Source: Cytophagales bacterium
Lineage (GTDB): Bacteria; Bacteroidota; Bacteroidia; Cytophagales; Spirosomataceae
Direction: 5' to 3'
Length of the DNA stretch: 64,000 nt
Assembly (NCBI GenBank): GCA_013298025.1
Contig: JAAFJE010000008.1
Span: 1 to 64,000, forward strand
The stretch's first letter is position 1. Every line of letters starts with the position of its first letter. The notes beneath the pieces were generated by a model, which was not told the origin of the DNA, did not search any database, and was given only the letters and a program-made list of their open reading frames with translations. The position numbers and the translations under genes are program-made. Below, one piece after another: positions 43,195 through 52,595 of this stretch.

Positions 43195-43775
43195 ACGAAT
43201 ACTTTGTTTAAGTCGATGCTCAATTCAGGAAAAGTATATGAGTTCATGATTTCATCTTCTACATAAGGACGCTGCCCGATGTATTTGCCTGCTTCGTTGA
43301 GGGTATAAATCAGCACGTTTTTATCGAGTGTGTTTACTATCCAATACTCTTTTACGCCTGCTTCCTCATACACCTCAAATTTTTCTCGCATTTCTTTTTT
43401 ACTGTTTCCAGGCGATAAAATTTCTACGATTAAATCAGGTGCACCAATACAGCCTCTTTTATCTAGTTTCGATTCATCACAAATCACACAAATATCTGGC
43501 TGTACCACCGTAAGGACTTCCTTTTCAGTTTTTTTATCAAACCGTGGAATTCGTACATCAAATGGAGCAGTAAAATAAGCACATTTTGAACCCCAAAAAT
43601 AGTTGTCTATAAAGTGATTCAAATTTCGAGATACTTCCTGATGCTCTCTCGATGGAGCCGACATTTGCCGAATGTATCCTTTTATCAATTCCAAACGCTC
43701 TGCGATTTGCCATTTGAGGTAATCGGCGTAAGTATATTGTTTGGTCAAGTCGAGTTGGTCTATGCTGGTAATCAT
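43191..43775 (-). CDS. Uma2 family (DUF820) PD-(D/E)XK-type endonuclease
   Basis: 194 aa. Family blocks are YTYADYLKWQIAERLELIKGYI (about 14-35, including the conserved Glu), PSREHQEVSRNLNHFI, VVQPDICVICDESKLDKRGCIGAPDLIVEILSPGNS (about 91-126, catalytic Asp…Glu) and KFEVYEEAGVKEYWIVN with the Lys/Tyr-rich helix. The fold belongs to restriction-endonuclease-like nucleases. Uma2 genes are abundant in Cytophagales and cyanobacteria and mostly uncharacterised. Here it heads a three-gene unit with the ATPase and TOPRIM gene by a 4-bp overlap. Its start lies 288 bp after the transketolase N-subunit gene, and a repeated promoter-like element lies 130 bp upstream. Confidence 0.88.
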   Translation of the reverse strand: MITSIDQLDLTKQYTYADYLKWQIAERLELIKGYIRQMSAPSREHQEVSRNLNHFIDNYFWGSKCAYFTAPFDVRIPRFDKKTEKEVLTVVQPDICVICDESKLDKRGCIGAPDLIVEILSPGNSKKEMREKFEVYEEAGVKEYWIVNTLDKNVLIYTLNEAGKYIGQRPYVEDEIMNSYTFPELSIDLNKVFV

Positions 43776-43895
43776 GGTATTAGATATTATGTATGAAGTC
43801 TGATATATAATATATGATTTATTTTATGCGTTTGTGCTTACCAGTATTGAAAATATTTTCAAGTATCTAACTTTTACTGCTTCATTTTCTTTGGT

Positions 43896-43968
43896 AAGTA
43901 ATTGTGCAAAATTAATTTTAGTTAAAATAAAGTGTAAGTTTTTAAAAATCAAAACACTAATTCACTAA
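43896..43968 (-). promoter_or_regulatory. Promoter-like element, copy B (recurs at 5.3 kb)
   Basis: On the minus strand the sequence carries AAAACTTACACTTT and TAATTTTG (plus 43907-43914), a TAnnTTTG match, in the same arrangement as the copy at 5264-5338. It lies in the 288-bp gap between the transketolase N-subunit gene and the Uma2 gene, and may give the inserted trio and tktC their own promoter. Confidence 0.5.
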
Positions 43969-44063
43969 CTGACAATTCACAATTTTACATTAGTACTTCT
44001 TGAGAAAGCAATAATTCAATTCTTCAAATATATCATAACTCATACTTCCTACATCATATCTAA

Positions 44064-44921
44064 TCAATAATCTCCCAAGGTTTCAGGCAATTGAGCCAAG
44101 GCTGCTGCCAATTGCTCGTTGTTTGGTGCAACACCATGCCATTTGTGCGAGCCCATCATAAAGTCAACACCAGCCCCCATTTCGGTAGTCATCAAAATCA
44201 TAATTGGCTGACCGTTGCCCGAAAGTTCACGTGCTTGTTTCAATACCGCTACTACATCCGCCATGTCGTTACCGTTCATTTTGATAACTTTCCAGCCGAA
44301 TGCTTCGTATTTAGCACCCAAATCACGGTTGTTCATGACCTTTTCTGTTGGTCCGTCGATTTGTTGGCCATTGTAGTCGATAACAGCCACGAGGTTGTCA
44401 ACTTTGTGGTGAGGAGCGTACATGGCTGCTTCCCATACTTGACCTTCGTTTTGCTCACCATCGCCCATCAAGACAAATACCAACGAGTTGTCTTTGTTCA
44501 ATTTTTTTGCTTGAGCCGCACCAATAGCTACCGACATCCCTTGTCCGAGCGAACCCGATGCAATACGGATGCCTTCTAAGTGTTCGTGCGTAGTAGGGTG
44601 TCCTTGCAAACGAGAATTAAGCTTACGGAAAGTGGCTAACTCGGCCGCTGGAAAATACCCAGCACGTGCCAATACTGAATAGAATACGGGTGAAATGTGT
44701 CCGTTCGATAAGAAGAAAAGGTCTTCACCGATACCATTCATATCGAAAATTTTGTTACCAGATTCATCCGACTTGAGCGTCATTTGGTCAAAATAAAGTG
44801 CAACGAGTAAATCGGTACAGCCCAAAGAGCCGCCAGGGTGTCCAGACTGACATGCGTGTACTTGTCTTACGATGTCACGTCTCACTTGTGATGCAATTTC
44901 CTGTAATGCTGAAATTTCCAT
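44064..44921 (-). CDS. Transketolase, N-terminal subunit
   Basis: 285 aa: the ThDP pyrophosphate-binding half. Motifs are CQSGHPGGSLGCTDLLVALYF (about 23-43), FFLSNGHISPVFYSVLARAGYF, the substrate-binding GSLGQGMSVAIGAA, and the ThDP motif GDGEQNEGQVWEAA (about 154-167) ending with Asn in NGQQIDGP. It pairs with the C-terminal subunit at 40.7 kb to reconstitute transketolase. Two-subunit transketolases are common in Bacteroidota and archaea. The pair is normally contiguous, so the 2.4-kb intervening segment is notable. It starts 57 bp after bcp on the same strand. Confidence 0.92.
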   Translation of the reverse strand: MEISALQEIASQVRRDIVRQVHACQSGHPGGSLGCTDLLVALYFDQMTLKSDESGNKIFDMNGIGEDLFFLSNGHISPVFYSVLARAGYFPAAELATFRKLNSRLQGHPTTHEHLEGIRIASGSLGQGMSVAIGAAQAKKLNKDNSLVFVLMGDGEQNEGQVWEAAMYAPHHKVDNLVAVIDYNGQQIDGPTEKVMNNRDLGAKYEAFGWKVIKMNGNDMADVVAVLKQARELSGNGQPIMILMTTEMGAGVDFMMGSHKWHGVAPNNEQLAAALAQLPETLGDY

Positions 44922-44978
44922 TAAATGATTAGTTATTAAGTTAATGCTAATATGAATTGATTTGGCGTCTGATACACG

Positions 44979-45434
44979 TTAAAGGCTTGATAAAATCTGC
45001 TCGGCATGATTTTTTGTATCTACTTTCGAGATAATACGCTCAATAATGCCTTGCTCATTTATCAAAAAGGTAGTACGGGCAGTACCCATATAGCTACGAC
45101 CGTACATTTGTTTGGCTACCCACACTTGGTAGGCTTCTACGATTTGATGGTCTTCGTCGGCTAGTAAATCAAATTGTAAGCCAAATTTACTGATAAATTT
45201 TTGATGCGACTTTTCTCCGTCAACGCTTACGCCAATAACTTTATAGCCAGCTTGCTGGAGTGCAGGCAGGTTGTCGTTGAGGTTGCAGGCTTGGGCTGTG
45301 CAACCGGGCGTATTATCTTTTGGATAAAAATAAAGTGCAATTTTCTGCCCTTTAAAATCTGATAGTCGAACGACTTCGCCGTGTTGGTTTTTTTGAGCAA
45401 AGTCTGGCGCAGTTGAACCTACTTCTAATGCCAT
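44979..45434 (-). CDS. bcp: Thioredoxin-dependent thiol peroxidase (peroxiredoxin Q/BCP)
   Basis: 151 aa, starting MALEVGSTAPDFAQKNQHGE. The peroxidatic and resolving cysteines are Cys45 and Cys50 in YPKDNTPGCTAQACNLND, five residues apart as in alpha-type BCP. The typical GVSVDGEKSHQKFISKFGLQFDLLAD and RTTFLINEQGIIERI follow. The enzyme reduces peroxides with thioredoxin in the cytoplasm. On the minus strand a TACATTTG box (plus 45491-45498) lies 57 bp before the start, a good match to the Bacteroidota -7 consensus. Confidence 0.93.
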   Translation of the reverse strand: MALEVGSTAPDFAQKNQHGEVVRLSDFKGQKIALYFYPKDNTPGCTAQACNLNDNLPALQQAGYKVIGVSVDGEKSHQKFISKFGLQFDLLADEDHQIVEAYQVWVAKQMYGRSYMGTARTTFLINEQGIIERIISKVDTKNHAEQILSSL

Positions 45435-45490
45435 AATGATATACTTTGTGTTCGATGCTGTGCTGCAATACTTTTTGCTATATTTTGCTA

Positions 45491-45498
45491 CAAATGTA
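45491..45498 (-). promoter_or_regulatory. -7 box of the bcp promoter
   Basis: Read on the minus strand the octamer is TACATTTG (consensus TAnnTTTG), located 57-64 bp upstream of the bcp start codon. The -33 region is poorly conserved. Confidence 0.4.
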
Positions 45499-45533
45499 AA
45501 AAAAGTCTTTCAATTAGCACAGTATAGAACAGT

Positions 45534-47510
45534 TTATTTCTTTCTTTTAGATTTCACGGTCTTTTTGGGTGTTCTGATAACCTTTGGTTTTGTGCTACTA
45601 CTATCTATTTGGGTCGTATAAATATGGGCATTTCCTTGATTATCTGTGAGTTCTAATGACAATTCGCCAATGAATTGTTGGTCATCAGTACGCTTAACCG
45701 ACCAAAGTAAAGCTCTTTTGTAATCGTAATCACATAAGATATATTCGTCATTGAGCATAACTTTAAACCTTTTTATACCTGATAGATTATCACCAATTTT
45801 AAAGGCAAAATAATCTTTACTTTTACTCACTAATGTGGCTCTTGGCGGAATCGTATCTGTTAAAAGTTGGTATTTTCCTAAAACATCGGTTTTAAAGCTA
45901 ATTTTATTGCCTTGCCATTTGCCTCCTAAAAACTTGCGTTCTTGGGTATAAACGGCGGTTTTGTCAGGAATGGCTACGCTCGAATCGACGGTATAGCTCA
46001 GTTGGGCTGCGGTTCGTAAAGGAATAAGGTTGTTGCCCAACTGAAATTGTAATCCTTGTGTAGTGGTTTGTACATATAACGTGTCGTACAAGGTTTGGCT
46101 ATCGAAGGTCGCTCGTAAATTGCCGATGTCGATAGTGGTTGGATTTTGTGGTACAACAACTTTTTGAATCATCGTTTCGGCAAAAATCGAATCAACGCTA
46201 ATTCTTTGTGGAATCCCTTTTCTTAAATCCCAAAGATAATATGCTTGGTTGTTTTTGCTGTAGGCAATTGGTACAGAAAGAATACTAGAGCCTACATATA
46301 AATTACAAAAAGAAGTAGCTGTTTTTAGGTTTTTTGCATTGATTATCAATGTGTTGTCTTCTATGCTATGCTTGATTTGCATAGGCAACTTATTGGGTTC
46401 AACACTTGCGGTGGTAGCTTGAGAGGGTTTTTGAACCATAAATTTCAAGGTACTAAGATTGCTGTACGCATCCCAAATCTTGATGCTTATTTCATGAGCA
46501 TTATCGTCTTGAAAACTAATCTTTCCCTTCGAAGCACTGGCATGATACACGGGTAAAAAATCATTGCCATCGGCTATATAAAGCTTTTGAAGTCGCTCGC
46601 CAGTTTGTTTGTACACAGGGTAATCAATATGAATATTGATGTCGTGCGAATATTCTTCGCTATAGCGTTCAAGGTGATAGTAATATACTTCTTTGCCATC
46701 TACAAGCAATTCCACACAACTAAGGCCGTTAGAATTGGCACTTTCGTTCATTTTATCTACGGCGAGGAGGGCTATGCCAAACTGTCCTGATGCCGAAATT
46801 GTGCCTTCTCCAATGGTATAAGTACCATCTGATTTGCGTGTTGGGACAAAGCTTTTGCTTGCAAATTCGCCAGCAATGCGAGCCTCAAGGTCGAGTGGTT
46901 TTAAGATGATTTTTTGAAAAATAGGAGGGGTGTCGTCAATAATTTCCTTAAATCCAAAATACAAGGGGTTCAATACATTGTTGCGGATGTCTCTGATTTC
47001 AAAGTGTAAATGCGGCCCACCCGAACCACCCGTATTGCCCGAAAGCCCTATGACTTGCCCTCTTGTAATTTTAAATTGCTCGGGGCTAGGCGTAAGGCTG
47101 ATTTCAAAGGTTTTGTTTTTAAATCTTTCTTCCTTTACATACGTTGCAAAAGGCTCGGCAAACGACTGCAAATGACCATAAACGGTACTATAGCCATTGG
47201 GGTGTTTGATAAAAATGACATTGCCATAACCTCCTGTTTGTACCCTGATTTCGGCAATATAGCCATCGGCAGAAGCATACACAGGTAAGCCTTCTCTGCC
47301 TTGGGTTTTGATGTCGATGCCTGCATGGAAATGATTCGAGCGTAAATCTCCCATACCACCAGCCAAATAGTTGCGTTGCTGCGGATTGATGGGAAATAAA
47401 AAGTAGTTTTTCGGATAGTCGAGCGTAGGTTTTTGAGCAAAACTGTGCCATCCATATCCTAGCATACTTAGGATGAAAAAGAGGATATTTTTAGAAAAAA
47501 AAGTATTCAC
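45534..47510 (-). CDS. M23 family metallopeptidase (LytM domain), exported
   Basis: With a GTG start at 47510 the protein is 658 aa and has a short basic start before the signal core (NTFFSKNILFFILSMLGYGWHSFAQ). The ATG at 47567 adds 19 non-signal residues. The LytM domain is near the N-terminus (about 45-190): zinc ligands in NHFHAGIDIK (His, Asp), and the HLHFEIRD signature, with the YGHL loop between them. About 470 C-terminal residues form beta-rich repeats of unknown role. Active M23 enzymes cut peptidoglycan cross-bridges, and the ligand set looks complete. It is monocistronic. The C-terminus is Lys-rich. Confidence 0.85.
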   Translation of the reverse strand: MNTFFSKNILFFILSMLGYGWHSFAQKPTLDYPKNYFLFPINPQQRNYLAGGMGDLRSNHFHAGIDIKTQGREGLPVYASADGYIAEIRVQTGGYGNVIFIKHPNGYSTVYGHLQSFAEPFATYVKEERFKNKTFEISLTPSPEQFKITRGQVIGLSGNTGGSGGPHLHFEIRDIRNNVLNPLYFGFKEIIDDTPPIFQKIILKPLDLEARIAGEFASKSFVPTRKSDGTYTIGEGTISASGQFGIALLAVDKMNESANSNGLSCVELLVDGKEVYYYHLERYSEEYSHDINIHIDYPVYKQTGERLQKLYIADGNDFLPVYHASASKGKISFQDDNAHEISIKIWDAYSNLSTLKFMVQKPSQATTASVEPNKLPMQIKHSIEDNTLIINAKNLKTATSFCNLYVGSSILSVPIAYSKNNQAYYLWDLRKGIPQRISVDSIFAETMIQKVVVPQNPTTIDIGNLRATFDSQTLYDTLYVQTTTQGLQFQLGNNLIPLRTAAQLSYTVDSSVAIPDKTAVYTQERKFLGGKWQGNKISFKTDVLGKYQLLTDTIPPRATLVSKSKDYFAFKIGDNLSGIKRFKVMLNDEYILCDYDYKRALLWSVKRTDDQQFIGELSLELTDNQGNAHIYTTQIDSSSTKPKVIRTPKKTVKSKRKK

Positions 47511-47643
47511 GTATGATGGATAAGCCTCTAAGCGAAGCGTTGACTTAGTACGAACAAGTGCTTTCAAAGCGAAAATATAAGGTTTACTAACTTCTCAGGT
47601 AAGTTTGATGCTAACACATTATGATAATTGAACAGGCAAATGG

Positions 47644-47676
47644 GCGTTTTGAAGTACCGAAGCCCCCTCAAAACGC
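47644..47676. terminator. Candidate stem-loop downstream of the FAH-family gene
   Basis: gcgttttga (47644-47652) pairs with tcaaaacgc (47668-47676), 9 bp with a 15-nt loop, just past the stop of the hydrolase gene. No T-run follows, so this is only a weak terminator candidate. Confidence 0.35.
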
Positions 47677-47688
47677 TGTATTGGGCAA

Positions 47689-48300
47689 TTATTTTATTTC
47701 AAATTCAAGGAATTTTTCTTGTTCGATATAAGCCGAAAGCACGTCTCCAATTTTCACTTCACCTACACCGGCAGGTGTACCAGTAAAAATCAAATCGCCT
47801 GTTTTGAGCGTAAAATACTTAGACACTTCGGCGATGATTTCGTCAAAATTCCAAAGCATCATCGACGTATTGCCTTGTTGTTTGGTTTCGCCATTGATAG
47901 CCAAGTGAAAATTAAGGTTTTGTAAATCTTGAAATTTCGTTTTAGGAACAAAACCCGAAATAGGAGCGGAGCCGTTAAAAGCTTTGGCTTTTTCCCAAGG
48001 CAATCCTTTGGCTTTGAGCTTATTTTGTACATCTCTTGCCGTAAAATCGATGCCAATGCCTATTTCGTCGTAATATTTATGTGCAAATTTTGCTTCAATA
48101 TTTTTGCCCATCTTATTGATTTTCAGCACTAACTCTACCTCGTGGTGAATTTCTTTTGAAAATTCAGGATAATAAAATGCTTCGTTTTCTCGTAATAGAG
48201 CTGTATCGGGTTTCATAAAAAGTACTGGCTCCGATGGACGTTCGTTGTGCAATTCGGCAATATGTTCGGCATAATTACGCCCAATACATAAAATTTTCAT
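47689..48300 (-). CDS. Fumarylacetoacetate hydrolase family protein
   Basis: 203 aa. FAH-fold motifs are present: the CIGRNYAEHIAEL start, metal ligands in EIHHEVELVLKI (about 49-60, Glu) and GIDFTARDVQNKLKAKGLPWEKAKAFNGSAPI (about 83-113), and DLIFTGTPAGVGEVKIGD (about 168-185). The size matches the small YcgM/acylpyruvase type rather than full FAH. These enzymes hydrolyse acylpyruvates or decarboxylate oxaloacetate and use a divalent cation. The substrate is not determinable here. It is divergent from the M48 lipoprotein gene. Confidence 0.87.
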   Translation of the reverse strand: MKILCIGRNYAEHIAELHNERPSEPVLFMKPDTALLRENEAFYYPEFSKEIHHEVELVLKINKMGKNIEAKFAHKYYDEIGIGIDFTARDVQNKLKAKGLPWEKAKAFNGSAPISGFVPKTKFQDLQNLNFHLAINGETKQQGNTSMMLWNFDEIIAEVSKYFTLKTGDLIFTGTPAGVGEVKIGDVLSAYIEQEKFLEFEIK

Positions 48301-48473
48301 GCGTTTGCGTTTGTGATTTTAGTATAATAGGAAAGGTTTTTTCCCAAGAAAAAAGCTTAAATTTAGCTCTAAAAAGAATTTCTTTACAAAACTAAGGCTA
48401 ATTCATAGAAATTGAGAAGCTTTTTGTAACTTTTGCGTGTATTATTCATAATTACCCTTAAATTTTATACAAA

Positions 48474-49331
48474 ATGAAAAGACTTTTTCTCTACGGGGCA
48501 CTTTTTTTGTCGGCAGTTTGGGCTTGTACGAGTGTACCCATCACGGGCAGAAATCAACTTTTATTGGTGTCTGATTCAGAAATGAATGCGATGGCATTGA
48601 CAAGCTACAAACAGTTTTTAGATACAAATAAAGTGATTTCGCCTACAACCTCTCAGGCGGCGATGGTCAAAAAAGTAGGCGACCGCATTGCCAAAGCTGC
48701 TCAAAAATATTTTGAGCAAACAGGAAAGCCTGATTATTTGAGTGGCTACCAATGGCAAACCGAATTGGTGCAAAGCAACGAAGTAAACGCTTGGTGTATG
48801 CCTGGTGGTAAAATGGTTGTTTATACAGGGATTTTACCAATTACCTTAAATGAAACTGGCTTGGCTGTTGTAATGGGTCACGAAGTATCGCACGCTATTG
48901 CCAAGCATGGTGCCGAGCGTATGAGCCAGCAGATGGTAGCACAAGGGCTTTTGCAGGCGGGACAAATCGGTTTGCAAATTGCCATGCAGAACAAACCGCA
49001 GGCAACACAAGGTTTATGGAACTCTGTTTTTGGTGTAGCTGCCCCCGCCGGAGCACAACTTACGTTGTTGGCAAATGGCCGTGGACAAGAATCGGAAGCC
49101 GACCATTTGGGCTTGATTTTTATGGCAATGGCAGGCTATAACCCCGACGAAGCAGTTGCTTTTTGGGGACGCATGGCATCGTTGAGCAAAGGAAGTAAGC
49201 CACCCGTATTCCTTTCAACGCACCCTTCCGATGAGCAACGCATTGCTGATATTCAGAGCTTATTGCCAGAAGCAAGAAAATATTATACCACAAGTGCCGT
49301 TTCGACCTCAACTACTACCAACAAGAAATAA
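48474..49331 (+). CDS. M48 family metalloprotease lipoprotein
   Basis: 285 aa with lipobox LSAVWAC (Cys18) and the family start TSVPITGRNQLLLVSDSEMNAMALTSYKQF. The zinc motif HEVSH is at 136-140 and the third ligand Glu206 lies in GQESEADHLG. BepA/LoiP-type periplasmic lipoproteins of this kind survey outer-membrane protein assembly and degrade misfolded substrates. The hydrophobic hairpin about 150-200 is shorter than in HtpX and there is no TPR domain, so it is closest to LoiP/YcaL. A terminator begins 17 bp after the stop and is shared with the convergent sucC gene. Confidence 0.9.
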   Translation: MKRLFLYGALFLSAVWACTSVPITGRNQLLLVSDSEMNAMALTSYKQFLDTNKVISPTTSQAAMVKKVGDRIAKAAQKYFEQTGKPDYLSGYQWQTELVQSNEVNAWCMPGGKMVVYTGILPITLNETGLAVVMGHEVSHAIAKHGAERMSQQMVAQGLLQAGQIGLQIAMQNKPQATQGLWNSVFGVAAPAGAQLTLLANGRGQESEADHLGLIFMAMAGYNPDEAVAFWGRMASLSKGSKPPVFLSTHPSDEQRIADIQSLLPEARKYYTTSAVSTSTTTNKK

Positions 49332-49347
49332 GGCATTAAAAACCCAT

Positions 49348-49380
49348 AAAAAAAGCTATCCTGTGCAGGATAGCTTTTTT
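49348..49380. terminator. Bidirectional intrinsic terminator between M48 gene and sucC
   Basis: An A-run plus gctatcctg (about 49348-49363) pairs with caggatagc plus a T-run (49366-49380). The 15-bp stem has a very small loop and oligo-A/oligo-T flanks. Confidence 0.88.
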
Positions 49381-49399
49381 TATGTTAGGAGCTTTTCAA

Positions 49400-50599
49400 T
49401 TAGATTGTTCCAGCCAATACTTTCTCTACTTTCTCAGCAGCCTCTTTCAACACTACCGCAGAATATACTTTAAGACCAGACTCATCAATGATTTTTGCAC
49501 CCTCAGCAGCGTTTGTACCTTGCAAACGAACAATGATAGGCACAGGAATATCGCCGATAGCTTTGTAAGCTTCTACAACACCCGTAGCAACACGGTCGCA
49601 ACGCACGATACCACCAAAGATATTGATAAGGATAGCCTTTACGTTCGGGTCTTTCAAGATAATACGGAAACCAGCTTCAACGGTTTTAGCGTTAGCACCA
49701 CCCCCAACGTCGAGGAAGTTGGCAGGCTCACCACCCGAAAGCTTGATGATGTCCATGGTAGCCATCGCCAAACCAGCACCGTTTACCATACAACCTACGT
49801 TACCATCCAATTTCACGTAGTTGAGGTCGTTGGCAGAAGCTTCCACTTCCAATGGGTCTTCTTCGCTAGTATCACGCAAGGCGATGAAATCAGCATGACG
49901 GAACAAGGCGTTGTCGTCGAGGTTTACTTTGGCATCAACCGCCAAGATTTTGTTGTCTGAAGTTTTCAACACAGGGTTGATTTCAAACATAGAAGAGTCG
50001 GTATTAACGTAAGCTTTGTAAAGGGCGTTGATAAACTTCACCATTTCTTTGAAAGCTTCGCCAGACAACCCAAGCGCAAAAGCTACTTTACGTGCTTGGA
50101 ATTGTTGAAGACCAACACGAGGGTCAATCCATTCTTTGATAATTTTTTCAGGCGAATGTTCAGCCACCTCTTCGATGTCCATACCACCTTCGGTAGAAGC
50201 CATGATTACGTTGCAACCTTTGGCACGGTCTAACAAAATAGAAAGGTAGTATTCTTTAATTTCTGATGGACCAGGGTAATAAACATCCTCCGAAATCAAA
50301 ACTTTGTGAACTTTTTTACCTTCAGGGCCAGTTTGGTGCGTTATCAACTGCATACCCAAGATTTGTTCAGATTTTTCACGAACTTCTTCTAGGTTTTTAG
50401 CCAATTTTACACCGCCCCCTTTACCACGGCCACCAGCGTGGATTTGGGCCTTTACTACATGCCACTGCGTGCCAGTTTTGGCTGTTAGTTCACGGGCAGC
50501 CTCAACTGCCAATGCTGGTGTATCAACAACGATGCCTTCTTGGATACGTACACCGTAGCCTTTTAAAATGTCTTTAGCTTGATACTCGTGAATGTTCAT
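49400..50599 (-). CDS. sucC: Succinyl-CoA synthetase beta subunit (ADP-forming)
   Basis: 399 aa, starting [17 protein letters not shown] as in all SucC proteins. The ATP-grasp region (about 5-235) includes [19 protein letters not shown]. The C-terminal flavodoxin-like ligase domain (about 245-390) contains [14 protein letters not shown] and [19 protein letters not shown], which contact CoA and the phosphohistidine loop of the alpha subunit. The enzyme makes ATP (or GTP) from succinyl-CoA in the TCA cycle. The alpha subunit gene sucD is not adjacent, as in many Bacteroidota. It is divergent from lolD-like across a 435-bp gap. Confidence 0.95.
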   Translation of the reverse strand: MNIHEYQAKDILKGYGVRIQEGIVVDTPALAVEAARELTAKTGTQWHVVKAQIHAGGRGKGGGVKLAKNLEEVREKSEQILGMQLITHQTGPEGKKVHKVLISEDVYYPGPSEIKEYYLSILLDRAKGCNVIMASTEGGMDIEEVAEHSPEKIIKEWIDPRVGLQQFQARKVAFALGLSGEAFKEMVKFINALYKAYVNTDSSMFEINPVLKTSDNKILAVDAKVNLDDNALFRHADFIALRDTSEEDPLEVEASANDLNYVKLDGNVGCMVNGAGLAMATMDIIKLSGGEPANFLDVGGGANAKTVEAGFRIILKDPNVKAILINIFGGIVRCDRVATGVVEAYKAIGDIPVPIIVRLQGTNAAEGAKIIDESGLKVYSAVVLKEAAEKVEKVLAGTI

Positions 50600-51034
50600 T
50601 TGATATACAATTATTTTTAAATTATAATGTACAAAACAGAAAAAACGGATTCTTCCTTACTGAATAATTGCCCAAATAAGTCTTTTCGATACGTTGAGAA
50701 AACTTAATTAAGAAATCGGTCGCTAAATTACTGACAAACTTCTAAAATAGGCGTTTTTATTTGCTAAATATTTATAGTAAGGTATGTAAATAGGAGGAAT
50801 ATATTTGCTAACCATACCTTTCTCTTGTATATGGAATGTAAATAAAGGCAATGTATTTTTCAATTTATATAAACATTAAAGTTATAGCTAACAAGTAAGG
50901 TGTTGATTACGAGTATTTTGTGTGGTATTCTTTTGAATCTTATCGGTAAGCGTTTTTTAATTCAGGAATAATATTGTTTTTTTGCTGTCGTAATAGCAAA
51001 TGATACCATCTTTTTTAAATTAAGTATTAAACGT
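50600..51034. other. Divergent promoter region, no gene seen
   Basis: 435 bp between sucC and the ABC ATPase gene, very AT-rich. Only a loose 8-bp inverted repeat (aaggtatg 50779-50786 with catacctt 50813-50820) was noticed. It presumably holds both promoters, but no clear TAnnTTTG box could be fixed. Confidence 0.4.
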
Positions 51035-51691
51035 ATGTTGACTGCCCAAAATATAACCAAGGCCTACTCGTCGTTACCCGTGTTGAAAGGCATAGATTTA
51101 CATATTAGCAAGGCTGAGGTCGTTTCTATTGTGGGGGCTTCGGGGGCAGGAAAAAGTACTTTGTTGCATATTCTTGGTACGCTCGATAAGCCCGATACGG
51201 GTCATGTAATCATCGATGGCACAGACGTAACAACCCTGAGCGAAAAGGCTTTGGCGGCTTTTAGAAACGAAAAAATTGGCTTTATCTTTCAATTTCATAA
51301 CCTCTTGGGCGAATTTACGGCTTTAGAAAATGTGTGTATGCCTGCTTTTATCCAAGGAAAAGCCGACAAGGTAAGCCGTGAGCGTGCCGAAGAATTACTG
51401 GTATTGCTCGGATTGAAAGACCGCCTCAAAAATTTGCCCTCGCAGTTGTCGGGTGGCGAACAGCAACGCACGGCCGTGGCAAGGGCTTTGATGAATGCAC
51501 CTGCTATTGTGTTTGCGGATGAACCTTCGGGAAATTTAGACTCAAAAAATGCCCATGAGCTGCATGAACTATTTTTTCAATTAAGAGATACTTTCCAGCA
51601 AACTTTTGTCATCGTAACGCACAATGAAGAATTGGCGAACATGGCCGACCGCCGTTTTACGATGCAAGATGGTTTGATTATAAATGTTTAA
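51035..51691 (+). CDS. ABC transporter ATP-binding protein, LolD/MacB type
   Basis: 218 aa. Walker [10 protein letters not shown] is at about 33-41, the Q-loop lies in [18 protein letters not shown], the signature is [15 protein letters not shown] (about 137-151), Walker B is [12 protein letters not shown] and the H-loop is IVTHNEEL. The [20 protein letters not shown] segment is that of LolD, the ATPase that powers lipoprotein release from the inner membrane. MacB-like efflux remains possible. No permease gene is adjacent. Its last 14 bases overlap the convergent rnz gene. Confidence 0.88.
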   Translation: MLTAQNITKAYSSLPVLKGIDLHISKAEVVSIVGASGAGKSTLLHILGTLDKPDTGHVIIDGTDVTTLSEKALAAFRNEKIGFIFQFHNLLGEFTALENVCMPAFIQGKADKVSRERAEELLVLLGLKDRLKNLPSQLSGGEQQRTAVARALMNAPAIVFADEPSGNLDSKNAHELHELFFQLRDTFQQTFVIVTHNEELANMADRRFTMQDGLIINV

Positions 51692-52595
51692 AATCTATAC
51701 AGAGACCGTCTTCTGCCAATAGCGTGCGTTCAAATACGCTTTTGGCTTCTGCCAAAAGTGGATGTACGTCTTTGTATCTCGACGAAAAGTGCCCAATGAG
51801 CAAATGCTTTACGGCTGCCATCTGGGCTATCGTACCAGCCTGCCAAGCGGTTGTGTGAAGGGTGTCTTGGGCCCTGTCTAATAATTCATGCAAAAAGGTT
51901 GTTTCGTGGTATAGCAATTTTACACCCTGAATCAAGGGGACAATGCTTTCATGAAAACAAGTATCTGAACAAAACGCATAGCTGTCGGAAGGACTAGCTA
52001 CGGTGTAATGCTCGGCGGCATACAAAACTTTGCCTGTGCTGTCGGGTACATCTTGTCCCAAACTGAGCGTTTTGAGTTGCTCTACACTGAGTTGTGGAGG
52101 CAAAATTTCTTTAATCAACTTAACATTACCCTGTTTCGATTCTACCAAATAGCCACAGCAAGGCACTCGGTGGCGTAAGGGAATAGTACGCACCCGCACA
52201 TGAGTATTTTCTAAAATAATGCTTGATTCTTGCGTGTCAACTGCCTGAAAATGAATAGAAAAATTGAGTTGGGTATGGCTGTATTTGAGTTGCAAACTGA
52301 TGATTTCGTCTAAGCCAGCAGGGCCGAAAATATACAAATCGTCGAAACGATGGTGCATATTGAGCGAAGAAATTAGCCCCGTAAGCCCTAAGTAATGGTC
52401 GCCATGAAGGTGACTGATAAAAATATATTTGATGCGATTGGCTTTTACTTTGTATTTGAGTAATTGAAACTGTGTACCTTCGCCACAGTCAATTAAGTAG
52501 CCTTCATTTTCGATTGTTAAATGATGTGCAGTGGGATTACGATGAATCACGGGGCTTGCCGAACCTGTGCCTAATATAGTTAATTGAAAACTCAA
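51678..52595 (-). CDS. rnz: Ribonuclease Z
   Basis: 305 aa, metallo-beta-lactamase-fold tRNA 3'-endonuclease. It begins [26 protein letters not shown] and has the HxHxDH motif in [13 protein letters not shown] (about 61-73), the PxKxGN-type arm region [14 protein letters not shown], the ligand Asp in YAFCSDTC, and the terminal His ligand in [10 protein letters not shown]. RNase Z removes the 3' trailer of tRNA precursors. The length matches bacterial short-form enzymes. It is downstream of the STAS protein gene on the same strand but separated from it by a strong terminator. Confidence 0.95.
   Translation of the reverse strand: MSFQLTILGTGSASPVIHRNPTAHHLTIENEGYLIDCGEGTQFQLLKYKVKANRIKYIFISHLHGDHYLGLTGLISSLNMHHRFDDLYIFGPAGLDEIISLQLKYSHTQLNFSIHFQAVDTQESSIILENTHVRVRTIPLRHRVPCCGYLVESKQGNVKLIKEILPPQLSVEQLKTLSLGQDVPDSTGKVLYAAEHYTVASPSDSYAFCSDTCFHESIVPLIQGVKLLYHETTFLHELLDRAQDTLHTTAWQAGTIAQMAAVKHLLIGHFSSRYKDVHPLLAEAKSVFERTLLAEDGLCIDFKHL

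Noticed and set aside
50600-51034. tRNA or riboswitch in the sucC-lolD gap
   Set aside because: No cloverleaf arms or conserved riboswitch core could be found by eye.
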